Assembly (NCBI GenBank): GCA_039654915.1
Contig: CM077598.1
Location: 69,344,041 to 69,408,040 of the forward strand
DNA length: 64,000 nt
Direction: 5' to 3'
DNA from: Aquilaria yunnanensis
Lineage: Eukaryota > Streptophyta > Magnoliopsida > Malvales > Thymelaeaceae
Part shown: positions 36,016-46,200 of the stretch, piece after piece
How the letters are laid out: the number at the start of each line of letters is the position of its first letter
How positions within the stretch are numbered: position 1 is the first letter of the stretch
Position numbers and translations under genes: made by a program
The notes under the pieces: generated by a model
Seen by the model: the letters and a program-made list of their open reading frames with translations, nothing else
The model's database searches: none
What the model was told of the DNA's origin: nothing

Positions 36016-36874
36016 TGATAGCCAAAGGCTATCGCCTCTATCTGGGCGAACTCCCTGCCACAAGAATGGCTAAAAGAAACTGGCACTACCCGAGAAAAGG
36101 TGGGATCATACACGTCGGGAGATAGCCGAAGAGCTCCGAGCCCGGCACGCCAGGAAACTTGAGGATACTACTAGCCCCCCGAGGTTGTGAACAGATCACC
36201 TTCGGAAAAGAGGCACCAGCTATCGCGGGCCGAACATGACCTCCCCGAAGGCGGAACTCCTTGAAGCTGTGAACCCGCCGAACTGAGGGCATGTTTCCCG
36301 AAGAGGCACCGTCCGTACCAGAAGGCGACCTCGCCCAGGGACCTCGGGAGTACGGCAGGAGCATTTAAGGAAGCCTCTGACATGTCGCCCACAGACATCA
36401 CAAGTCGCCTCAAACGGTGGCCTGACACGCCGACGCCATCAAAGTCACGTAATGGCCCGTCTCGGCTCAAGGTTCAAGGGGCCTGCCACCGGCAACTTGC
36501 CCCCTACGCCCAGAAATTCAGGAACATCTGACCGTACACGTGTCAATATCTGAATGGGCTAGGTACTCCTATAAATACCAGGAAACAATATCTGGCTGGG
36601 GGGCTGGTAAATATCTTGACTCCTCACTCTAAGAAAATACTACCAGGCGAGTTCACTGAACCTCTCAGTGCTATCTCCTCTACCTTCTCTCAGCACCACT
36701 AACTTGGGCGTTGGAGGCTCCTCCCCAGAAAAACACCCCAGGGACCTCCTAACCCACTCTTTCTGAGCATCTCAGGTACTCTCCCTTGGGCAAAATGGCC
36801 ACCAGGCGTTCTTCCTCTCCGGGAGTCCCTCCATCAGTCACCATGACTACCAACGATGAAGCCCCCGGGCATCA
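36016..36874 (+). repeat. T3 3' LTR
   Basis: 859 bp, TGATAGCCAAAGGCTATCGCC...CCGGGCATCA. Followed by ACCCA and T2 integrase sequence, which establishes the right border of T3. G-box at 36537-36542; TATA box CTATAAATACC near 36568. Confidence 0.88.
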
Positions 36875-38100
36875 ACCCACTAAAGGAATACCTAGCCAGT
36901 TTGTCCTTACCCCAGGATCCAAAGGAAGCATCGAAGGTGCATAGACGCTCTGGAAGATACTTCATGATTGGGGAAGAATTGTACCATCAAGGGTAAGCAA
37001 ACCCACTGCAAAGGTAAATCAATCAAAAAGGGCATCGAGACAGTCCTTAAACAAGTCCATAAGGGGCCTACGAATCTCACATCAGGGCTGACACCCTTGC
37101 TAGGGTACTACATCAGCAAGGATATTTCTGGCGTACTTTAAGGATGGATGCAAGGTAGTTCATAAAAAAATGCGATAAGTGCTAGCGACGTGCACCCATC
37201 CAAAGAGTGCCCTCGGAAGTGATGACTTCAGCTGACTATCCTTGCCCCTTGGCTGTTTGGGGTGTTGATCTCATTGGTCCTCTCCCAACAGCCCTCAGAG
37301 GAGTAAAGTTCTTCATAGCTGCAGTAGATTATTTCCATAAGTGGATTGAGGTAGAGCCTCTGGCAACAATTTCAGCAAAGGACATCTCGAAGTTCGTCTA
37401 GAAGAACATCATATGCAGATTTGATGTGTCAAGAGTGATAGTAATAGATAATGGTTCCCAATTCATTGATAAAGAATTTTAGGAATTTACAACCAACATC
37501 GGGGTAAAATTACACTTCTCCCCAATTGGCCATCCTCAAAGCAGTGGACAAGTTAAGGTGTCCAATAGGACAATAAAAGATGGTCTCAACAAGAGGCTGA
37601 AATAAGCCAAGGGAAATTGGCTTGGAGAACTCTCGAGTATACTTTAGGGTTATCGAACCACTCCTAGAAGAGCTACTAATGAAACACCTTTTTCACTTGT
37701 ATTCGGTGTTGAGGCCATTAACCCTGTCGAAGTCGTAGAACTGTTTATCACCATACAGGTGTTTGACAAAAAGAGAGCAACCTCAGTTTAAGAACCAAGT
37801 TAGAAATGATTGACGAACATAAGGAAATGGCTGAACTCAGAAGGAAAGCTTCTCAACAAAGGGTAGCCATTGCTACAAACTTGGATGTCAGACCTAAAGG
37901 GATCAAGAAAAGAGACCTTGTTCTTTGAAAGGCTGAACTGGAATCCCAAAGACCATCTCATGGCGTACTTCAGGAAAATTGGGAAGGACCAAATTTGGCC
38001 CTCGAAGAAGTTTGGCTAGGAGTCTATAAACTTGGAAATACTGAAGGAGAAGAGTTGAAAAACACATGGCATTTAAACTCTTTGAAAAAATTCTACATTT
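36875..38100 (+). pseudogene. T2 integrase, downstream of the T3 insertion
   Basis: It resumes T2 where 14382 left off: second RNase H/integrase linker (GRYFMIGEELYHQG in a shifted frame), the zinc-binding region (with CDKC), MTSADYPCPLAVWGVDLIGP (about 37222), VIVIDNGSQF and HPQSSGQVKVSNRT, then the C-terminal part to a stop at 38099-38101. Many stops (for example 37399, 37481, 37603) and frameshifts. A codon that is CGA in T3 and T4 reads TGA at about 37926. Confidence 0.85.
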
Positions 38101-38429
38101 AGAAATTTCCAAGGAAGGAGCCTTATTAAGAAAAGCCTCCCCAAAGAAATCCAGAATGTGGTCATCTCTTAAGCTTCCTAAAGTGTTAGGTAGGAAGCCT
38201 ACCTAAGGAGGTTAACCAAATATGGTTGATTCTGAAACTACATAAGTGATCTTGTACAAGCATACCGAAGGAGGTTACCTGAATAAGCTTGGTTCTGAAA
38301 GTACCTAAGTATTCTTGTACATAGCAAGTTTCTCGAAAACATTTCTTGAATTCTATTGTAAAACACTTAGAAAAATACTCATGACTCTCCAAAAGAGAAG
38401 GTTAAGGTTTGGAATTCTCGATAATATTT
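38101..38429 (+). repeat. T2 spacer with a two-unit repeat
   Basis: Between pol and the antisense gene. Two imperfect ~63-bp units at about 38198-38325 share GGAGGTTA(A)CC, TGGTT(G/C)TGAAA-like and CTTGTACA words. It occupies the place of the tandem arrays of T3 and T4 but has an unrelated-looking sequence. Confidence 0.55.
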
Positions 38430-38972
38430 TTCTAAGGGGAAAAAAATACTTATAACACTCGTGAAGGATGCACGCCTTTCATGGAATGGCCCAGACCTAT
38501 GGTTTGGTCTTTGGGGTGAGGGAGAAAGCCCTCTTTCATTTTCTTGATCTTCTGCACCGCTGAAGACTACCCAACTAGTCCCTTCTTTTGGGGGCCTTTT
38601 TCTTCTGCTCCCCTTTCCTGCCCTGGTCGAGGAATGTACTCTTTTAGAAGGCTGCTGATTTGTTGCCCAACTTTGCATAAAGGAAAATATCAGTGTAAGC
38701 ATAAACAAATTCAAAAAAATGAGTTGGAAAGTTCACCCTGAAGGAGCATGACCAGCCATGACTTCTTCCAGTCCACTGCTGGTTTTGGCATGTTCTTGCA
38801 AGTAACATGCTCCTGAATGACCCTAAGCTCCCGAAGTACCTCTTCGGTCGTGAAGTTCCATCTAGTTGGAAAATGGTACAGTGGACATGAAGGAGCCTAG
38901 CCCGACCAATCAGCTACCGCCAAAATACAGCTGTCAAATTCCTCGAATTGAATCTCCAATTAGAGGCTAAGC
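38430..38972 (-). pseudogene. T2 antisense gene, downstream part
   Basis: On the minus strand this includes degraded exon 2 (Lys/Pro-rich, about 38690-38440) and the C-terminal part of exon 1, with words matching the LMTEEVLREL and VVKEH region (about 38860-38790). It is cut at 38972 by solo LTR copy C and continues from 40385. Stops and shifts are frequent. I could not place exons 3 and 4, which are probably lost. Confidence 0.65.
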
Positions 38973-40379
38973 TGCTAGTGTTGTGCCCAAAAGCTAATCA
39001 AGAAATGATTGTATTTTTGCAGATTGAGTCATGATATTTTATTAAGGCATTAATCTAGCAATTATGTTTGTTGTTTTGTTTCTGCATAATTTAATAAACA
39101 TAATTCTAACGCTAGAATATTGATATTCTCAAATGTCTCTGGTCTAGTATTATTATGGAGCAAGTTACAATAATACATAACGACTGGCATATGTGGAGAC
39201 TCATATGAGATATGTAGCCTACATATGGGTACAAGTTGAAGAACATGTTAATAGACTAACCCACCATGAGAACGCTGCATGGATCGTTGTATGAGTGCCA
39301 TAAGTGATCTCATAGTGATCTTGGTATATGTAGTCCTTTAACCTAAGATCATCAAGGTTCCCTACATGTGAGTCACATACTTTCATACTTCCCTTTGTTA
39401 CTCGTAACTGAGTCAACTTGAAGGAGGTCATTGCGTATGTCACATATCATGCGGAGGGATTTGTATGATCAAGATAGGATTTGTCCCTCCTATGTAACGG
39501 GATTGATATCTTTGGGCCCCTTGATAGAGTGAGACATAGAAAATGCATAGCCATGCTCGGATGAGTTGACATACGACATCAATGTCATCCGTTGAAGTTA
39601 GTCTACTTGGTAATCAAAAAACCAAAGATTGGGCTATACGAGAGTGATGCCTTCCATATCTAGTGCCTACTCTTAATATCTTGCAGAAAGGGACAATGGC
39701 ATAGATGGGTAATGATCATAAAGGTTTAGTTGAATCACCGACAATCTTGTCACTTGGGCAGCAATGATGTATTGCTAGAGACCCTTCATTCCTTATGATC
39801 ATAAATGTGATTTATGATCATTGCCAACATAGTAAGAGCCTATTAGGTCACACACATAGAGCTATTTGGATTATTAGAGTGCGTGGGCTAATTATTCGGG
39901 TTATGGTTTCATGATAATTTTGTGTTAATAATTGGCCCAAAAGTTGAGCCATTATTAAGCTCGAATTAAAGCCTAATTGGATTAGGGCTTTGAAAACCAT
40001 TAGGTATGGAAGTTGAGTCTTAGTATAAATACAACTTTTAGTGAGAAATTTGCACCCTTGCCCTAGCCTCCCAAAAGAGACAGCCGCACTCTTCTCTCGC
40101 AATTCTTTGAAGGTCCCAAGCTAGCACTACAAGCGCAAGAGAAATGCATCTGCCGAGATGTGGTGGAAGCGTGGTGAACCCAAGAAGCTCATGTGGATAC
40201 CATAGAGAGGTTGAACACGTCAACTGTTCAGGTTTTGTGATTTGACTCTATAGTTAGGCGAAATATCTAAACTGAATTAGGTATGAAAATTTTGAACACC
40301 CGTTTTACCTCATTTCACTTAGATCCTAGAGGGTTTCAGTTAAATTTTACTGTACTTGTTTGGCTCACGAAACCCTACA
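38973..40379 (+). repeat. solo LTR, copy C of the A/B repeat family
   Basis: 1,407 bp, TGCTAGTGTTGTGCCC...CGAAACCCTACA, flanked by a perfect 5-bp direct repeat TAAGC (38968-38972 and 40380-40384). It lies inside exon 1 of the T2 antisense gene, whose reading resumes on the far side. This gives the true ends of the A/B/C family and shows that it transposes as an LTR element. TATA box near 40023. Confidence 0.88.
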
Positions 40380-40384
40380 TAAGC

Positions 40385-40973
40385 AACTTCGATGGATCCA
40401 TCATGTCTATGTTAAGGGTCCCAGAAGCTCACTTTGTAGGTATGTCCTTCCATTTCTTGTCCACCTCCATGAAGAAGTACTTATTTTGCCATCCATGCCA
40501 ACTATCCTTGGTGCCGAAGGTGAAAGTGAATTTTTTGCTCCTAGATCCTCGAGGGAGCAAGAAGTAAAACTCGCCCTTTGGGACGAGATGAAGCTTGTTG
40601 TACTGCATGAAAAAGATGAAGTGAGGGTCTATCTTAAAGACCCCACACATGCAGAGAAAGGCATTGAAATAAGAATAGGAGTTCGGGGTTGCTGGTTAAC
40701 AGCTATGCCATGAAATTCGCAAAAGTTGCTCACCATCTTCGACGGTGGATACTAAAGACCTACCTTCAGTTGTGCTCTGAAGACAGTAACCTCATTATGC
40801 CAAGGAAGGTAGCTCGGTTCACCAGGGCCAAGATGCCTGATCATGACATAAGAAGGAAGGAAAACTTTTACTGACCACTTATTTAGCATTTCCCAAGTCG
40901 TACTACTGAAATGAGAGTTAAGTGAATTCCAACTCTCGGGAATGGATCCGACTTCAGCTTGCAAAGAAAACAT
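40385..40973 (-). pseudogene. T2 antisense gene, exon 1 upstream part
   Basis: Minus-strand words CMCGVFKIDPHFIFFMQY, LPRGSRSKKF, DSWHGWQNKYFF (40650-40429) and, upstream, a degraded VFLPSYVMIRHLGPG and PESW region (to 40973). It corresponds to exon 1 of the T4 and T5 antisense genes. Frameshifts occur near 40700 and 40760. It continues at 38972 after copy C. Confidence 0.72.
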
Positions 40974-41754
40974 GTTCAGTAAACTAGGACCCTAAGCTTG
41001 AAAATGCTATGGGAAGAGGAATCAAAGAGAAAAACTAACTTCGAAAGATACTATCCTATTGAACAAAGGAAAACCGCTATAAATGGTAGCTGGAAATTGC
41101 TCCACCATTAAGACACCGCCACAAGAAAAAGATAGCTAAGAGAGCAAGAGAGAGCTAAAGGTAGATGAGTAAAGAGGCTTTGGGGAGGAATGGCTTTATA
41201 TAGCCCGAAGAAGGTAGGTGAAGCGATGCCATAATGACCCTCTACAGGTGAAGAGATGTAATCGGTGTAACGGACAAGAAGGATAGCCAATGACCTGATG
41301 ACACGTGTCACATGGTGCAAGAAACAAGGGCAACCCTTCTAATCTAGTAAGCCTATGATGCATTACCCGAGGTGAGAGGACTGATTGGTGAAATGATAAT
41401 ATGACCCATTTACAGAGGGCGGGAATAAAAACCTTAACGAAAAAGTGACTCCTTATGTTCTAAAGATGTGACCTCGCGAAAAAGAAGAATTTGGCTTGAA
41501 GAAACATCCTCATTGAGTGTGCAAATTCGGGAAATGGAACAAAAACAAGGAAATTCCAAAAGTATGCTAAAAGTACAACATCGACAAAAGAAAGGATCTT
41601 GAACCAAAAAACTAGTTAGGCTGAATGGGCAACCCCGGTAGAATAAGGTTCTTTCACCAAGGATGGCCTCAGCTTCCCAAAGGCAAGATTTTTGTAACAT
41701 GTTCTCAAAAGATTATTACTGAAGGGATAACTTCGGTGTCCCAGAGGGTGCATG
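40974..41754. other. T2 spacer upstream of the antisense gene
   Basis: No gene seen. On the minus strand TATATAAA at 41202-41195 is the likely counterpart of the TATA-like boxes of T3, T4 and T5. It ends in a weak purine run (CCAGAGGGTG) before the LTR-like start at 41755. Confidence 0.5.
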
Positions 41755-42190
41755 TGATAGCTGAAGGGCTATCGCCCACATGATTTTCTTATTAGCAAAC
41801 CTGACACCACCTTTTGGAATTTATACGACCAACCTTGGGAGAACTATCTACACCACCCTAAAAAATATATACAATCGACTCTTGGAAAAAGACTTTTTCT
41901 CGTCCTCTTAAGTGTATGTTACCAACATCGAGAATGTAGATTTACCATCCTAGACAAAAGAAATGCTTTCTAGAAATGGTCCACTCTTCCAAAATGCCTG
42001 CTCCAGTCACCCTCGAGGGAAATCCTTGTCCAAAGTGGTCTTAGATCCTTGAGGGCTATTAGGGAGAAATGACAAATGTAGTTGGGGAATCTTTGACAGA
42101 AAACCTCACACACGCCCCTACCGTCTTTGCATAACCACCTATGGCTAGCTGTAGACACCTCTCCCTGAAAGAACGGACCAAATCTGTTAC
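41755..42190 (+). repeat. T2 3' LTR, diverged and probably truncated
   Basis: It begins TGATAGCTGAAGGGCTATCGCC, the family LTR start, directly after the T2 3' region. Similarity to the other LTRs fades quickly. I do not find the G-box, the TATA box or the GGGCATCA end, so the right border is a guess. Confidence 0.5.
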
Positions 42191-43241
42191 CACTTTGAGT
42201 GTTTCCATACAGTGATTAAATTTAGTGAGCTCAAGCCCCAGGAAGTAAATTTCCTGTAGGCCAAGTAGAACATGCGCACTGTGTTTACCCTAGTGACCCT
42301 CTTGCTCATTATGCAAAGATCTGTATATTGGTCCCACCATCATACATATATTCATATACAATTTCATCTGGAAGTAATGATGACAGTGAAATTCTTTATT
42401 CTTGGCCAGTATAGAATTTGAGTAAAATCCCCAATTGCATGTACAATCATAAGCATTCCTGATGCTATTACTGTGCATTTTATCTATCAAAACTTTCACA
42501 TCATGTCCAACTCAAATTCTACCCATGCTCCCCTATGTGCTAAACATTTTAAATCTTTTAATACGCTGAAACCTTCATAGGGAAATAGGTTTGAGACATT
42601 AAATCCATCTAAGTTTATAATTATGGATTTTACACTTACCGGGTAAAAATGACAATATGAACAGTGCTCAGCAAAATCAGCCAATTTTATTAGGCCATAA
42701 GTCTGGCTACAGAGCACCAAATCTAGTGATTCAAAAGCCAAGGTATTCCCCCTAAAGTGTTCTAAGTGTGCTCAAACTTTCATAGTCAAAGTCTTTGTGT
42801 ATGGAAAGTTATGGCAGCTGGAGTACAGGGTACCAAATTTTAGCCACTATTGACCATTATGTGCATACAAAATTTCATAATATTCATAAAATTCATTTCT
42901 AGGTGGAAAACCCACTTGGTATTGTCCATATTTGTCTTATACACATGGGAAAACCATTCCCCTAAATTTAGAGCCCTCCTAACCATCATTCATAAAAATG
43001 CCATCAAAACAGCCCATAAACACCATATGGACAGCATTGTATACACACTTCAAACCACACTCTATTGATCCATATATCCTTCACACACTACACATACAAC
43101 CTACCTAGATCATTTACACACATTTTTGCACTACATACATGACAATAACTTAGTTAATATGTACACTAAGCTTCTTGGAGAACTTCAAAAGTACTAAGCA
43201 CTTCAGAAACTTGAAGGGACCTGCTGCTACATAAGGTAGAA
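42191..43241. other. AT-rich DNA with no recognised gene
   Basis: About 1 kb of AT-rich sequence. Short frames only, none with recognisable motifs. It could be host intergenic DNA or an old LTR too decayed to recognise. It is the left target of T5 and stylistically similar to 53843-53921 and 63779-64000. Confidence 0.4.
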
Positions 43242-43246
43242 AGTAC

Positions 43247-44105
43247 TGATATCCTAAGGGCTTTCGCCTCTCCCAGTACATACTTCCCGCCGAAGTTGTG
43301 TTTGGGAAGCCTGGCGTAGCCCGAAAAGAAGCACTGTCATTGACCTCGGCAGGAGCAAAGTTGAGCACCACGAAGTCAGGACTTCGACTAATACGCTAGG
43401 AAATCCAAAGGTATTGCTGGCTCCTTCGGGGGACCAAACGGATCATCTTCGGGACAGAGGCCTAGCCCTTACAAGCAGGAGAGAATCCTCCGAAGGCAGA
43501 ACCACCAAACTAAAGGACTCCCCGAACTACGAGCATAACTCCTGAAGAAGGGCATCCATACCAAAGGACGACCTCGCCCAGAGGACTTCGGGAGTACGGT
43601 ATGAGCATTTAAGGAGCCTCTGACATGTCGCCCACAGACGTTACATGCCACCCCAAACAGCGGTCTGACATCCCAACGCCATCCAGCTCTTGTCACGACC
43701 TGTCTCGGTTCAAGGCTCAAGGAGCCTACCACCGACTACTTGTCCCCTACGCCCAGAAACTCAGAAATCATCCGACCGAACACGTGTCATCAACTGAACG
43801 GGCTAGGCACTCCTATAAATACCAAGGAACAGACCCTGGCAAACGGTTCGACTCCTCCTCCTTGAGAAAACACAAACAGGCAAGGCCACTAAACTTCCTA
43901 GTGCTCCCCCTCTTTCACCTCTCAGGACATTGACTAGGGCGTCGGAGGCTCCTCCCCGGAAAAACACCCCGGGGACTTCCTAACCCTCTTTTTTGAGTAT
44001 TTTCAGGCACACTGCCCTGGGAAATTTGAGCTCCAGACGTTCTCCCCCTTAGGAAATCCCCCCTGGAGTCACAATGTCTTCCGATGAAGATGCCGCCGGG
44101 CATCA
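43247..44105 (+). repeat. T5 5' LTR
   Basis: 859 bp. It starts TGATATCCTAAGGGC (family TGATAGCC) and ends CCGGGCATCA. G-box CACGTG at 43781-43786; CTATAAATACC near 43812. Confidence 0.9.
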
Positions 44106-46200
44106 TTTGGCGCCGTCTGTGGGAACCCACCCTCAGGTCGCCGTCGTTGAGACTCCGCGTTCCAAGGACAAGGGACTCCTGAGGTCCCCGTCCGCACCTG
44201 AAGTTCAACCGGCTGTTGAGAAAACCATTCTAGGGACTTCTTTGCCGGAGGAGGAGCGTCCTCTTGTCATCACCATGAGTTTTCTGCTCGACTTTCAACG
44301 GTTTGTTGTGGCTGAAATGACGCAACAGATAGACCGAAGGTGGCTGTAACCAACTCAGGCCCAAAGGCCTCCCTCACCAGTACGCCCTCGGGAGAAAAGC
44401 CCCAAGCCAACCTACCACAGTTCGGGAAGTGGGGACCCCCATGAAGAATCCTCGACAGAAAACATGCCCATCGGGGCATGACTTGTGGGACAAGCAGGGT
44501 CTAAGCGACCTAAAGTACCATACCAAAGGAACTCATCACCCGAGGCAAAGTCTCCATCCCCTCGGCGCCGAAGTCACTCCCCGAAGAGGCACAGGCAATC
44601 TCCTTGCAACGAAGCCTACAAGCACCAGGAGGAAGAGCCTAGCGCCACGCTCCTTTTGGAGAAGATATTGGCGAGGTTGGACAGGGTGGAAAAATAGGTA
44701 GCCCGTAAGCTCGTCTGGGCCAGGCTATCTGGGACCTTTTGTGGGGGTGAGTCGCCATTCACCCGAGCTGTAGTTGAAGCAGCCATGCCAGGTGACTTCC
44801 GAGTACCTCGGCTGGAAACGTACGATGGCCGAACTGATCCACAGGCTCATCTGACCAAGTATGGATGCAGCATGATGATGCACGGTGCCGATGATGCCAC
44901 CTTGTGCAAATGTTTTGAGGTCACCCTCACAAGACCAGCAACAGCCTGGTACAATTCATTAGCTCCAGGAACCATCACAGAGTTTCAAGAGTTATCTACG
45001 GCCTTCACTCAACAATTCATTGGAAGTCGGCCGACGGCGAAGATGCCCGTCCAGATGTTCGACATAGCACAAAGAAGTGGAGAAACCATCCGCGACTATG
45101 TCGAAAGGTTTAACAGAGAAGCTTTGAGTGTCCCAGACTTTCGGCCCGAAATACGCATCCTCGCGATGACACGGTCCCTTCGGAGGGATTCACAGCTATT
45201 TTACGAATTCTCCAAAGACCCTCCGGACACACTTGGCGAGTTCTACCGAAGGGCCGAACAGCACATGATGGCCGAAGAGCTGAGAATGGGTGGACCGAAG
45301 TCTGATCACAACCGGCCCGAAGGATCCACCCAGCAAAGCCGATATCCAGCCGAACAAGAAGGATGACCTCGGAGAATACGGGGAAGGAAACTCCCGACCT
45401 TCACACCTGTGAACACCACAAGGACCAACATCCTCATGACAATGGAAAGACAGGGGACCCAAAGTCAGCGGCCAAGGGCCATGACCGTTGATAACAAAAA
45501 GAACATAAAGAAGTTCTGCCAGTTCCACTGCGACCACAACCACGACACTGAAGACTGCTTCCAACTGAAGAAGTACATAGAGTCACTGATCAAACTGGGT
45601 CAACTTCGGCGTTATCTGCGAATGCCTTCCCCGAAAGGGAGAAAAGAGGATGAAGGAAAGGCAGATGATGAGGATTACGACTCCGACAAAAGGAGGAACC
45701 GAAGTCCAAAGAGGCGTACTCCACCTCTGGCAGGGATAATACAAACAATCACGATGGGACTTCCATCCTCGGAAAGAAAGAGGAAGGCCAGAAAAATAGC
45801 AGTCATGGAATATCAGAATCCAACGAAGAAGCTGGCCCAAAAAGATGGTTCCGCCGTCATATTTCCCAATGACGACCCACTATTGGTCATGGCAAGGATA
45901 GGAAACTGGGACGTAAAGAGAGTGTTACTTGACGATGGATCAAATGTCGACGTCCTGTTTTCGCATTTGCTGCCGAGCTTGGGCATATCCAGCAGCGACC
46001 TCAAGCCTGTCACCTCGCCTACCTTCGGGGTGGGACCATCCGAGCTACCCATCCTCGGATGGATCGATCTTCCCCTAATGATGAAAGGGACTTCGGTAGA
46101 CGGGACTGTTGAGTTATTTGCCTCCACAATGACAAGGTTCATCGTCATACAACGGCATCCTTGGAAGACAGACACAGGGAAATCTGCACATTCGCCCTGA
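44074..46200 (+). pseudogene. T5 gag-protease
   Basis: It starts at the ATG at 44074 in the LTR end, and the frame crosses the PBS (GHHLAPSVG). MSFLLDFQR follows near 44275, then the Gag domain (FRVPRLETYDGRTDP, MFDIAQRSGETIRDY, 44785-45366), a CX2HX4HX4C knuckle (CQFHCDHNHDTEDC, about 45520) and protease-like VLLDDGSNVDVLF (about 45930). In-frame stops: 44347, about 44480 (TGA for CGA), 44695 (TAG for CAG), 45364 (TGA for CGA). Near 46149 about 17 bp are missing compared with T4, shifting the frame. Confidence 0.87.
44106..44123 (+). promoter_or_regulatory. T5 primer-binding site
   Basis: TTTGGCGCCGTCTGTGGG directly after the LTR. Confidence 0.78.

Larger units (their letters stand above)
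14383..36874 (+). mobile_element. T3: Tat-clade Ty3/gypsy element inserted in T2
   Basis: The outer borders are an LTR starting TGATAGCC at 14383 and an LTR ending GGGCATCA at 36874. The flanking 5 bp are ACCCA on both sides (14378-14382 and 36875-36879). T2 coding homology is interrupted between its second RNase H and integrase and resumes on the far side. Inside are gag-pol (15540-21008), tandem repeats, an antisense gene (21506-23751 plus 35161-35318), and the nested T4 (23752-35160). The 5' end is abnormal: a complete LTR, 229 bp of T2 integrase flank, then only the last 100 bp of an LTR before the PBS. Confidence 0.85.

Noticed and set aside
42496..43068. Possible host gene in the AT-rich gap left of T5
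   Set aside because: Only short frames under 85 codons, no recognisable domain and no splice pattern.
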